From positions 22,897 through 86,896 of the forward strand of contig WHUX01000218.1 in the NCBI GenBank assembly GCA_015179025.1: 64,000 nt of DNA. The letters are read 5' to 3'. Shown in pieces: positions 21,993-31,785 of this stretch; the stretch's first letter is position 1, and each line of letters opens with the position of its first letter. A program made the position numbers and the translations under genes. Source of the stretch: Terfezia claveryi (lineage: Eukaryota > Ascomycota > Pezizomycetes > Pezizales > Pezizaceae). Below the pieces are notes generated by a model. It was not told the origin of the DNA. It worked only from the letters and a program-made list of their open reading frames with translations, and made no database searches.

Positions 21993-24900
21993 TAATGAAG
22001 ATGGATCGGAAAGGAATAGGATGGATAGAAATAGCGTAGCTAAAAGGAGCTTCGGAAGATTTCAGGGTAGAGACCTACGCTGGAGGCCGTCCTTGCCGAT
22101 TTTCTGTCTCGGAATTGATCACTGCTGATAGAGAGAGGGAGCGAGTGACAGAGGCCTTATACAAACATACATGTACGTAGATGCTTGGTGTTGGTCCTCC
22201 TTAAAGGACGTACGTAGCTCACAGGATCGTCAAATAATGTCCCATCAAACAGGAGATAGCATTGTGCGACCACCAACTCCAATCGAGCAGGGTGCTATTG
22301 AAGAGTTTGGTTCCCAATTCAAGGGATATCCAGACTTTGAAAACATAGCAAATACTGCGCCGCTATTGCTAGGATTTAACTCAAACATTCAAAGCGAGTT
22401 GTATGATTCCTGACGGATTTTTTTCCCTCTGTATCCCCGTCTCTGTCCGGATCAGGGATGGACAGGCTGAGAATACGAGGAATACACATTTTTTGACAAA
22501 AAAACCCATTGAATATAGTTGAAATATAGCCAATAAAACTTAATTCAGTACTATTAGTGTGGGGAAAAAGTTGAGGTGGGTTACAGTGGGGATAAAGTAG
22601 CTGGAACCTTTACCATGTCAAAGATGAGGTGCTGATAAATACTTACTGTGTATACTTAATTATCATATGTAGCTGTGGATGTTAGACTATCGAAATTCCC
22701 TAAAGGTACCATCCAGTCGAAATTCTGGACCTGGGGTACATAGTACCCATAGCCCACTTTGTCGGAAGGTTTGTGTTGCGTGATGTGTCGAGCAGGATTC
22801 GGTAGTCCTACCCAGGCTTGTGCAGAGGAAGATTTTTTACAGTATCTGCAGATATAGATTAGATAGATGTAATGCACATCTTGTCACTGTCCTCTCCACT
22901 GGTATAGACCAAATTTCCAGCTGGCAACCAGTAATAGAGTTGGGATATATATCGCCATACGTAACCGGCACCAGTACTTACCCAACAAATTCGAAAGTGA
23001 GCGATGCCCAGTTCATGGCCAACCAGCTTGTAACAATTGCGACGGAGGTGATGTGAGCGTCAACTTACGGACTTTCGAAAATTACCAAAGAAATGAGGAG
23101 GCTAAGATCTTGCTGCAGCCCTCTTATGTGATATGTTCATCGATAGATTACCAGTCTAGCCTTCATCATCCATGTCCAATGTCGTGTCATGGCTATTTTA
23201 CTGAACAGTCGTCTTCCGCCTCCGAGGAAGTTTCTGCGGTATTCTATGTTTGGATGTCGAATAATCCATACGGGTTAGAACTGCCTGAAGTGTACTTATC
23301 CACTTTTTCGGTGTCTTCTTCATTTTCTGGAGTTTTGAATAAATTTTATAATACCCAACAGGATGTTGCCACGATGTTTTATCTTTTGTTGGTTCCCCGA
23401 ATGGCGCACAGTGTGGCGTCAGAACAGTAGAGTGGTTGTACGGCACAAGTTGGGAATTATAAATAAAGGGTAGTCTGGTTGGCACATATTTTTTTCCTTA
23501 TCTGTATCTATTCAATGCACTCGCCACATGACGCGTGCGGCACCTGTACCAGGTTCCCCAAGGCAGAAAAACCACAATTACACAAACTACACAGACACCC
23601 GTGCTTGCATTGAAAAGTAACAAAAGAACCAAAGCGCGAAGACCAAATCTTTCAATTACAAGACTCTAGACCCCATCCCTTTTACGTCACGGCAGGTAGG
23701 TAGGCCACACTGGCAACAAACTTTATATGCTTCAAGACATGGATGTGGATCTCGTGCAAGATCACACACTCTTTACTTCGATTTAACAGCAGGATCAACT
23801 CCAGTTTCCTTGACATTTTGGGAGTATTGAGAACAGTACACCTACTCTTCACTACTAAGTGCACATCCCACACCTCATCCTGTAAGTATATATTGTGATC
23901 ATGTGCACCAGAGCTGCTTTGCAGAAGGTCTCCTGTTTGGAGGTCTGCACACAAGACCGCACCAAGGGCCATTGCGATTGCACATTGGCAGGCCATATAT
24001 AGGTACAAACTCCATCCCAAGTTTTAGGTTGCCTATATTTCGAAATCAAAGGTACATACAATTTTGGACTAGCAGGCAGCGACCCTCGGAGGTTCATCCC
24101 ACCTTGTGCCCCACCAGCCTGATCTCCGAAGCTAGAAATTTTATGAGAGATGCTCCCACATGTAATAATCTCCCTTAGAAAGCTAGAAGCCTAACTGTAA
24201 TATCTGATCTCGCAGAATCGACACCTCTGCGACCGGTTGATGGTGGGCCGCTCCCTTGTCGGAAGCCAGTAGGCCATCTACAGTAGTCCCTCAAGAGGAC
24301 TAGACACTCAAATTGAACACTATTCTAGGCTAGAGGAGACACTTCCTTTTCGCCTTGTACAATGTATGGTTGCAACCGTCAGGCCTGCCAGGCTCAACTG
24401 ACCACACCATCACGCTTCTCTCATCCAATTTTGAGTCGAACTTGGTATAGCGTAATCAACATGCTCACTATTCGAATTCAGCTGGGTGGCGTACAGAGAC
24501 TTCAATGCCTGGCAAAGGCATGTTGGGTCTAGTGTTTGCTGTGGCTGGCCATCGACACCAATTCCTTATACTTACACTAGCATCACTAAACATTCCTGGA
24601 TGGTCTCTAGCTCCACATTTTTCGTTTGTTGTCCCAAAAGCATGGCGGAACCTTCAAAGGGGACGCATCTTGCCCACCCATGAGCTAAAGTCGAAAAGGC
24701 TCCACGCGGTGATTATCAGGCCTCACATTCAAGCATCACATACCACCACGACCACAGCACCACCCTGCCCGGCGCTGCAAAACCCCTCCAATATTCAGAG
24801 GGCTACTTTTAGGGATAGGTACCCAACCACCCATTCGTCTGCCATCGTCCAATAGTAATATCTGGTAAGCTACGTATATATATGAAGCTTTGTATTAGGA

Positions 24901-25438
24901 GGTATTTAAATATCTGCCTGCTTAAAGAACGTAATAATACCGCCTCACTGCTAAGAATACACTGATGACCAATATTATCATCTCTGTCGGAAATCGCTAT
25001 GCTGGGATCCACTGGTATGTTTAGGAAATTAACGCTCGGGATTAGTTTACCTTTGGCCATGGTCGGGTGGACTTAGGATGTTTAGCTGAGTAGATTTTTG
25101 ACACAGATATGGGCATCTGGGGGTTGAATATTAATTTGATCATGCCCATTCCCCCAACTTGTCATGTTAAGAGCTGTGCCCGATGCACGGAGTGGCTGTC
25201 AAAAACAAGGGCTCTTCACATTGTTAGAATGCTGTGCATGTCACATGCGATTCCGTCCATACCTAGCTATGGTAAAAGAGATGACATATGGCGTCTTGGA
25301 ATCATACGAGCATCAAGGGCGACATGACCTTCTGGAGGAAAGCTATCCGTATATAGGGCCACGAGAGGATACTTTGAGCCAGCCCTTTTGAGAGAGTAGT
25401 CTAGCGTGAGGAGACCAGATAGGTAGTCCGTGTTTGTG
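21993..25438. other. Long intergenic stretch without a supported gene
   Basis: Includes the promoter side of the acidic-protein gene. A plus frame 22171-22413 (80 codons, IEQGAIEEFGSQFKGYPDFE) could be a short exon but has no support. A plus frame at 23053-23430 and frames at 24486-24855 show no motif. One inverted copy of the dispersed GCCAACCAGACTA motif lies at 23471-23486. Confidence 0.4.
23471..23486 (-). repeat. TAGTCTGGTTGGCACA motif copy (inverted)
   Basis: Inverted copy of the dispersed TGTGCCAACCAGACTA motif, not paired with a nearby direct copy. Confidence 0.7.
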
Positions 25439-25452
25439 ATGAGTGTAGTCCA
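25439..25452. repeat. LINE target-site duplication, 3' copy
   Basis: ATGAGTGTAGTCCA, 14 bp, is repeated perfectly at 27276-27289. It directly abuts the T run, which is the poly(A) tail of the minus-strand LINE. Confidence 0.93.
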
Positions 25453-26503
25453 TTTTTTTTTTTTTTTTAAAATACTTTGGTACTCCTATGCAGCCTCGTT
25501 AGGGGGGCTATGAGGAGCCACACGGAAACCCGGTGGATTCAAGGGAGAGGCAAGTTAATCTGCCAACCCCACGCAAACTAAGTACGCGAACAGAGACGAG
25601 GCCCCATGCTGTCATTAACGGACTAGCCGATGACCCGAAGGCCTGACTGAGCCTCAACCCCAACTTGACGAACTGAAGGACTCGTGGAAAAAAGATGAAC
25701 TAAAAGGACTAACTTGTGGACTGAAAGAAATTGTGGACTGAGATAATGAAACTCGTAAATAATCCTCGGAACATTGATGATTCTCCTCCCCTAAGTGAAC
25801 TCGCGGAATAGTAGCTCGAAGAAGGCCTCCGTGGCCTCGTATGTCTCTTCCCCCTCCTTTCTCCATTCCAGTTTGTCGAGCTCTTCCCAGCTCCTCCTCT
25901 CCCCCACAAGGACTCTACGGGGTCGATCGAAGCGTGGGCATTGGAAGACAATGTGCTCTCCTGTCTCGGTGATGTGCCCGCATGCGCACTCTGCTGATTC
26001 CGCTTTGCCGATGTGGTGAAGCCAGCTCTTCTGTGGACCTCTGTTCATTCGCATCCACGTGTAGGCTGAGAGGGCATGTTGGTTCCATTCTACTCTTCTC
26101 ATACCATATCCGGCTTTGGTTCTTGCTTCTTTCCGTATGGCTTTGGAGGATGCGCGGGTGCCCCCTTCTGTTACTGTACACTCATGGCCCCTGAATTCCC
26201 CCAAGTGAGACTGAAAGCTTGCGATCCTATCTGCCTTCTCGTTGCCTGGGATGCCCAGATGACCCCTATCCCATGATAGCTGAAGGTCCCTATGTGGATT
26301 AGCGGTCAAGAGGGTCTTGATTTTCCTCTCAATGCCAGATCTGGGGGGGGAGCCTGAACTCAAGTTGCGGACTGCCTGGATCGCCGCTTGGGAATCTGAT
26401 AATATCGCCAGCATAGCTGAGTCTTCCTTGTGTAGAGCCAGTTGCATTGCAAAAAGTTCGCCGTTCGCTACTGTGGCCTGGCCTCCTAAGTAGCCCCCAT
26501 AGT

Positions 26504-26517
26504 TATTGGGGGTGCCT
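26504..26517. repeat. SINE-like insertion target duplication, 5' copy
   Basis: TATTGGGGGTGCCT, 14 bp, is repeated perfectly at 26850-26863 immediately after the A-tail. Confidence 0.93.
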
Positions 26518-26849
26518 GGCGGTTAATGACAGCATGGGGGCTTTGTGTCACTCGAGTCTCTGCTTTACGTCTGTTTTGAGTCCTTTCTGCACCTGTTTCA
26601 CACTTTCAGACCTACGAATTCCCTTCACACATTTATGTCACATGATCAAACGATGGGTATCATTTGGTCATGTGACTATGACATTCATTCTTTGTTACAC
26701 ACATGTATTTATCTTCTGCTTTCTGCGCGCTGGACCTGGCAGATTAACTTGCCTTGTCCTGGATCCACTCGAGTTTCCGAGTGGCTCTTCATGGTCCCCT
26801 TACTGGGACCGAATAAGAGTAATAAGTATTTAAAAAAAAAAAAAAAAAA
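26518..26849 (+). mobile_element. SINE-like retroposon inserted in the LINE
   Basis: A 332-bp non-coding insertion on the plus strand ends in about 18 adenines and is bounded by perfect 14-bp target duplications. It has no coding capacity. The 3' 110 bp (AGATTAACTTGCC… hairpin CCACTCG…CGAGTGG, second hairpin GGTCCCC…GGGACC, then AATAAGTATTT-A tail) matches the 3' end of the host LINE. This implies mobilisation by that LINE's enzyme. A further hairpin, TCACATGA…TCATGTGA, lies near 26638-26675. The 5' part has no clear tRNA-type A and B boxes, so its origin is undefined. A heavily internally deleted LINE is the alternative reading. Confidence 0.85.
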
Positions 26850-26863
26850 TATTGGGGGTGCCT
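26850..26863. repeat. SINE-like insertion target duplication, 3' copy
   Basis: Second copy of TATTGGGGGTGCCT. The interrupted LINE reading frame resumes here. Confidence 0.93.
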
Positions 26864-27275
26864 CCTGTCCGGTCTTCACTATGGACTCCACTTGCTACTA
26901 CCCCTTTTCTTCCGGTGCCATCAGTATAGTAGACCCTCCATCCTTCTTCCTGAATAGATCCTATTCCTGCTGCCCAAGGGCCTAAGTGCTTGGAGGACTC
27001 GGATTTGGGATCCATGATTTCCCTATAGATTAATGGGAAGGGTGTCGTATCCTCCCTATCACCCCATGATAGCTCCTCCGAATCTGCACCATTTAGGAAA
27101 AAGGCTTCTGAGATCGGGGTTCTTGTCTGGTGTAGGTTGTTGCTATTGCGCTATGATGTATCTTTATTGATGTAGGCCTGTACCAGCTTGTCGCCTGTTG
27201 TTATTGCTCTGGATGCCCATGAGCGTTTCATGTCCTCTATCTTTTCCTGAAGTGGCTCCACGTTGGCGATCCATC

Positions 27276-27289
27276 ATGAGTGTAGTCCA
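27276..27289. repeat. LINE target-site duplication, 5' copy
   Basis: Second copy of ATGAGTGTAGTCCA, immediately next to the truncated 5' end of the LINE. Confidence 0.93.
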
Positions 27290-27530
27290 GACTAGGAGAT
27301 AATTAAGCATTGCAAAGTAGATTATCTGAAGAGAGAAACGCTTACCTTTCCGAAAGGTTGTGACTCGTTCTTGTTTAAAACGACTTTGATGGTCGGCGAT
27401 ACTATCCTTTCCAAGTACTTGAGGTGTGATCTCTTACTTGATATCAACTAACAATGGGCCTTCCATCTTGAACTAGCTGAAGGCTCGGGCTGAGGCGGAT
27501 TGTTCCAAGCTAGCGATAAGGAGGAGATAG

Positions 27531-27700
27531 GAAGGAAGTGGGGGAACTGGGAAGAAATGGATGAGCGGAAGCGGTGGGTGAAGAAGGTGAAGGAAGGCGA
27601 CAAAGAATTTACGGTGGACCTGGTGGAGACGTTTTTCTCCGATCTGGAGTTGAGATAGAGGAAGGAAGGGACAGGGACAGGGCACTTTTACTTTGGGGAG
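27531..27700 (+). pseudogene. LINE ORF2 C-terminal relic (second family)
   Basis: The plus strand reads NWEEMDERKRWVKKVKEGDK and then EFTVDLVETFFSDLEL. This closely matches the end of the LINE relic at 32.8 kb (NWSEMDERGRWKKMVKDGEQ…VDLVETFLS). It is a short 3' fragment of the same LINE family. The frame closes with TAG near 27657. Confidence 0.75.
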
Positions 27701-27856
27701 GGGCCTGCAGAGGGCGTGGCGGAGGAGGCAGGGGTGCTTTCTGTTATGAACATTTCCTAGGGTCGCAAGCAGGGCGCTTATTGGCAGACAACACTTGCCT
27801 CGTAGTATAACACACTCTGGGGTTGCGAGGTCACTGGTTCTACGAGGCTAGTGGCG

Positions 27857-27902
27857 CTGGCTTGCACTAGCCTACGTAGTTAGAGGGGCTAGTGCAAGCC
27901 AG
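27857..27902. repeat. Perfect 16-bp inverted repeat (hairpin)
   Basis: CTGGCTTGCACTAGCC (27857-27872) and its exact reverse complement GGCTAGTGCAAGCCAG (27887-27902) are separated by 14 bp. The right arm runs into ACTA, so it ends like the dispersed CCAGACTA motif. Confidence 0.85.
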
Positions 27903-27992
27903 ACTAAGGAATGTCTCTCCATCGTCTTGTTCTAAGAATAATTGCTGATCAGAGATTAAGTTGACGTTTTTAGGCGGCGTACGATTTATCCT

Positions 27993-28173
27993 GAGTTGTG
28001 GGATAAGATCAGTCGTTAGGAAATTGTCCAAGTCTTTCTCTCTATCGTCCCAAGGGTGCAATGAGACATACACAGCTACGTTTCGGCTGTCGTATATGAG
28101 GACAGGTCCTCAAGCCCCATAAAATAAAGAAAGAGCGGGTTGTGGGATAAGGTCGGTCGTTAGGAAATCGTCC
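27993..28173 (+). repeat. Direct repeat pair of 37 bp
   Basis: GAGTTGTGGGATAAGATCAG… (27993-28029) recurs with about 5 differences at 28137-28173, 144 bp away. The copies share the words GTTGTGGGATAAG and GTCGTTAGGAAAT. Confidence 0.75.
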
Positions 28174-28624
28174 GTCTGAAGACTGAGCGAATTGAATTGT
28201 ACTGCTATATGAATATATTCTGAGTTGCAGAGTAGTATTTGTTGCGGCAGAAGGACACGGCCGTCCTAGTGGTTATGGTTGGAGTGTCCGCAATAGAGTC
28301 CATAGGGCCCCCGTGACAGGCAGAAGAAGAATGGGGACGAGTAAAGTGGGAGACCAATAGGCTGAGTGATGACCTCTCTTTTCTTAACCTCCTATATAGG
28401 CCAAGTATCTAGTGAGTAAGCCTATAACAACTAGAAAAGCATTACTTAGTATCTGTATTCATATCAAAATAGCTTCTATAGTAGTAGGCTTAAATATAAT
28501 TAAATAGTATATAATCAAAAAAAACTCTAAAAGGAGTAAATTTAAGGATTAACTAAATTTGCTCTATTTCTACTATCTTAAGCCCTCACCTTCTCCTCCT
28601 CTATAGCCTTCTCTCCTCAGTATT
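28174..28624. other. AT-rich stretch without a gene
   Basis: No coding or structural signal recognised. Confidence 0.4.
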
Positions 28625-28651
28625 CATCAGCAAAAAAAAATGTGCGTCAGG
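28625..28651 (+). repeat. CAGCA9-TGTGCGTCAGG motif, copy 1
   Basis: CATCAGC, nine A, then TGTGCGTCAGG. Near-identical copies are at 34782-34808 (+) and 50551-50577 (-). It looks like the terminus of a dispersed element. Confidence 0.7.
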
Positions 28652-28699
28652 ACGTACCACCAAGCGTCCAGACGCGAGTTTGCGTCCTGTGCGTCCTGT

Positions 28700-28903
28700 G
28701 CATCTGGACGCACTAGAACGTTGCCCCCTCGCCTGTGACGCAACAGCAATTCTGGGCAGTTGCTCTCGCATCTGGACGCACTGGAACGTTGCCCCCTCGC
28801 CTGTGACGCAACACCAATGCTGGGCGGTTGATCTCGCATCTGGGACGGACTGGGATATTGCCCCCATGCCTGGGACGCAAGCATACATGCAACCTTTGTC
28901 CCG
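28700..28903 (+). repeat. Three tandem copies of a 68-bp unit
   Basis: Units begin GCATCTGGACGCACTRGAAC at 28700, 28768 and 28836. The first two are about 90% identical and the third is more diverged. Each holds TTGCCCCC and TGACGCAAC words. Confidence 0.85.
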
Positions 28904-30077
28904 ACGCACTTGGTGGGTAAACACAACCCGCTTACAGCTTGCATCTGCTACGTTCTTACACCAGCCAGCTATGTAGCTGGATTTGCAACCTTTGAATATG
29001 CATGCAGCAGAAATATTCATTGTATTCGGAGGCGATACGTCGCATGACAAGTTGGCGAAGGTGGAGGACAATGAGGACCAACAGAGCGGGAAGAGGAGAT
29101 GGACAAGCTCCGTGCATGACTTACCGAAGACCCCTGGATCCACCTCCACGAGTCCCGTCACCACCCATGTCTGATTCAGGTACGCAGACCATTACCCCCC
29201 CCGACTACTTGGTAAAATGCAGAGACGACAGTAGGATACAAGATGACGACATAGATTAACGTATCCACCCATACCGATCCCCTAACAACACACACATACA
29301 CAGAGGCAGTGATTAGAACAGCCCACCACAAATCAAGGGAGAACGGAGAGCCAACTCACACGAGACTAGATTAGGGCAAAGGAATGGTGGAAGAAGCTCC
29401 CCTCCCTCCCCGAACCATCCGTTACACCTAACCCCCCCCCAAAAAAAAAATAACCAATCCAACAACAAAAGCCATAGCCTTGCACGTGACCCCAACGGGA
29501 AAGAGATACAAGCCAGGTCTGTTCCGCCGTTGGATGGATGAAGGCTCAAATTCTGGGCTTTCGCTGGTAGGTGCAAGAAGACAGAATAAGAACAGTTCTG
29601 AAGCTTGCTTCGTCGTTGGTTATCTTGTCCTTGTTGTTCTTGGCACAATTCGCAAAAAAAAGGGCCAGATTTGCGTTTAAACGGGGTCGATTTCGGTCTT
29701 TTCTGTGCGAAATCGACGCAAAAAAGTTTGTGTGGTGATGGTCGCAAAAAACGAATAAAACGAAAAACCACCGATCTGAAAAAAACGTTATTTTCGGCCG
29801 AAAATCTTAACTTTGAATACCCCTATTATATATATGTCGAGGTTGCTGCCGATATCAGAGTTAGCTTTTTTCACATGATCTACGTGTATCGACATTTAAC
29901 CTTGTTGGGTCTGTATGGGTGCGAAATTGCACTCCACTTAATAAATTTGCCTTTTCATGTCATCGTGATTTATTTCTGTCAACTATCAGCTTGTAACCTC
30001 TGTTAAATATCCCAATCAGCTCCTGTACTCGCAGTACTACTCGCAGTACGGCACTTATCCGCACTCATCTGCGCGAA
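28904..30077. other. Intergenic, no gene seen
   Basis: Open frames on both strands around 29313-29771 and 29605-30006 are overlapping and without motif. Upstream of 30078 this should hold the promoter of the next gene, where a CGCAGTAC repeat occurs at 30030-30052. Confidence 0.45.
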
Positions 30078-31428
30078 ATGACGATCCATCCCGTGGAGAA
30101 CCTTCCAGAAAGGGAAATCGAAACCCATGAAGTACAGCATTTTCCCGAAACGGAAATAGGCATGTACACTTCCACCACTGCGGCTGGCTTTGCTTCCTCC
30201 TCACCGTCACCTTCATTGTCACATACTTCGTCCCAATCATCCGCACACCCATTCTCACAATCATTCCCACACCCACACCCATCCTCAGACTTAACTCCAA
30301 CTTCTCCTGATCCCCACTCCTCTTTACCGCAAACTATTTGCACCCCCCTCTCCCCGCACCTAACTGTTAGAATGCTGTCAACAAGGATAAAGGCCTTAGT
30401 CACTCTCCTCATAGTAGGGATTGCAATCTACATTGGTTTTGCCAATGCAACGAGGTCTGTGGAAGACAAGTTACCTCCGAGAAACTAGTGCCGGTACTTC
30501 TGTGAGGTTCCCATGCTAATCGGTTTCTTGGGCAGGCTTGGGGATCCAGCTCAGGCACCACCACCCGCAGGGCACTATGCCGAAACTACTCAGTTGTGCC
30601 TGGGGGTGGGACCGGCTTGTATTCACCAACTGAACGGCGAAATCCAAGGTTTGAATAAGAGAATGGAAGAGAAATTTGCCAATATTGCAAGTGAGTACCC
30701 TAGCGAGCAGAGTTCAACTATGAGAATACCGTCTTTTGACCAACAAGCAGTGTGGCAGATGCACATGGAACGCCGGGTAAACGGAATAGAGGAGAGTCTT
30801 GCAAATTTTGAAGGTGTGTACCCTTGTGTGTAGAGTTCAAATGTGAGAATGACCTTTTGACAAACAAGCAGTATGGCAGCAGGATATGGAACGCCGGGTA
30901 GACAAAATAGAGGAGAGACTTGTCAAAGTAGAGGAGAGACTTGTCAAAGTAGAGGAGAGACTTGACAAAGTAGACCAGAGACTTGATGCGATTGAAAGTA
31001 AGTACCCTAGCGAGGGTTACACTGTTAGAGTAACATGTTTTGACAAAGGGACCACAGACAGTATCAAGGACATGAACGACAAATTACAGACAATCCTGCA
31101 GAAGTTGGAGAAGATGGAGAAGATGCACGAAAGGGGGGACCATAAGAAGGAGGAGGGCGGAAAAGACTCAGTTGAGCTCAAGGCCAAGGAGCTAGGCGTT
31201 ACCGTGAGTGGGTTCCCAGTGGTAGGGTTGGTAATTGGATTTTGGTTCACGATCGTGATATATGTCCTCTATAATCAGGAGTGGCTTGCCCGTAGGGACC
31301 GGCGATGGAGGATACGAGATGAGTTGCGACATGAGTCGCGGAAGAAAAAAGTGGACAAGGGGGAGGAAGAGGTAAAAGGGGACAAAGAGGAGGGAGAGGA
31401 TGGAAAGATAGGGTGTGTGCTGATATAA
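30078..31428 (+). CDS. Membrane protein with coiled-coil repeats and CaaX-like C-terminus
   Basis: Proposed exons are 30078-30469, 30536-30690, 30751-30813, 30872-30997 and 31049-31428, about 371 residues. All later junctions keep phase, with donors GTGAGT, GTGTGT and GTAAGT and acceptors AAGCAG/CAAAG. The first donor is uncertain: GTTACC at 30470, or GTCTGT at 30455. The N-terminus is Ser/Pro/His-rich with a hydrophobic segment at about 104-124 (ALVTLLIVGIAIYIGFA). Residues about 150-280 are coiled coil, including tandem VEERLVK heptads. A second membrane segment (VVGLVIGFWFTIVIYVLY) lies near 300-320. A Lys/Glu-rich tail then ends in CVLI, a possible prenylation box. Exons 3 and 4 and their preceding introns are tandem duplicates (period about 121 bp). 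The family is unknown; a membrane-tethered coiled-coil protein fits. Confidence 0.72.
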
Positions 31429-31785
31429 CGTTGTCGAACGGTGCTACATTTGTATTTTTTGGGGGTGATCCACATGTGGGGACCTCGTAAGCCGCTTCTT
31501 CATTCCTTGCTGATAGGTAGTCTCGTGCCGTTGATGTATAACGGGGGTGCTAAGTCACGGCGTACGAACTATTAAGCTATTGCTTCCTCTATTCCTATGT
31601 GATGTCCGTGAGGTTAGAATTCCTTCTCAGCGGGTATGATTAAATACCCGCTTCGAACTACTAGAGCCTCCTGCGGAAGGCCGTGGATGCTTAGTCGGAC
31701 TCCCCCGATCATCGGCCAGCTGACTGCATTGCAGTGCGCTACTTCCACTCACCTTAGCCATTCACCACCTAGCTATCTCGTCTTC
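31429..31785. other. Intergenic with one short hairpin
   Basis: 3' flank of the preceding gene. AGCGGGTAT and ATACCCGCT (31629-31637, 31644-31652) form a 9-bp stem with a 6-base loop. I could not fold it into a tRNA, and no function is claimed. Confidence 0.5.

Larger units (their letters stand above)
25453..27275 (-). mobile_element. 5'-truncated Tad1-like LINE with nested SINE-like insertion
   Basis: On the minus strand the element starts abruptly at 27275 inside the reverse-transcriptase C-terminal region (EPLQEKIEDMKRSWASRAIT). It continues through a ribonuclease H domain, then a non-coding 3' region, a structured tail at about 25550-25470 and a poly(A) tail of about 17 (T run 25453-25469). 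Perfect 14-bp target duplications flank it, so this is a typical target-primed insertion. A 332-bp SINE-like element sits inside at 26518-26849. At least one in-frame stop (near 27165) shows the copy is inactive. The 3' tail structure is shared with the SINE-like insert and with copies at 50.9 and 53.95 kb. Confidence 0.92.
25791..27275 (-). pseudogene. LINE ORF2 C-terminus: ribonuclease H and zinc motif
   Basis: The minus-strand reading frame, once the nested insertion and its duplicated 14 bp are ignored, shows a ribonuclease H domain. It has acidic residues in YYTDGTGR, NGELFAMQLAL and ILSDSQAAIQA, and the final D in HLGIPGNEKADR. A cysteine-histidine cluster CACGHITETGEHIVFQC follows, as is usual in Tad1-group LINE ORF2 proteins. 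The final residues are EAFFELLFREF. The C-terminal 218 codons (26447-25791) are open. The upstream part contains a stop after YINKDTS. Normally the enzyme removes RNA from the RNA-DNA hybrid made during retrotransposition; this copy is truncated and cannot do so. Confidence 0.9.

Noticed and set aside
26518..26849. tRNA-derived SINE head
   Set aside because: I looked for A-box and B-box patterns in the 5' half and found none convincing, so a tRNA origin is not claimed.
31629..31652. tRNA-like hairpin
   Set aside because: Only the 9-bp stem is present. No acceptor, D- or T-arm could be fitted.
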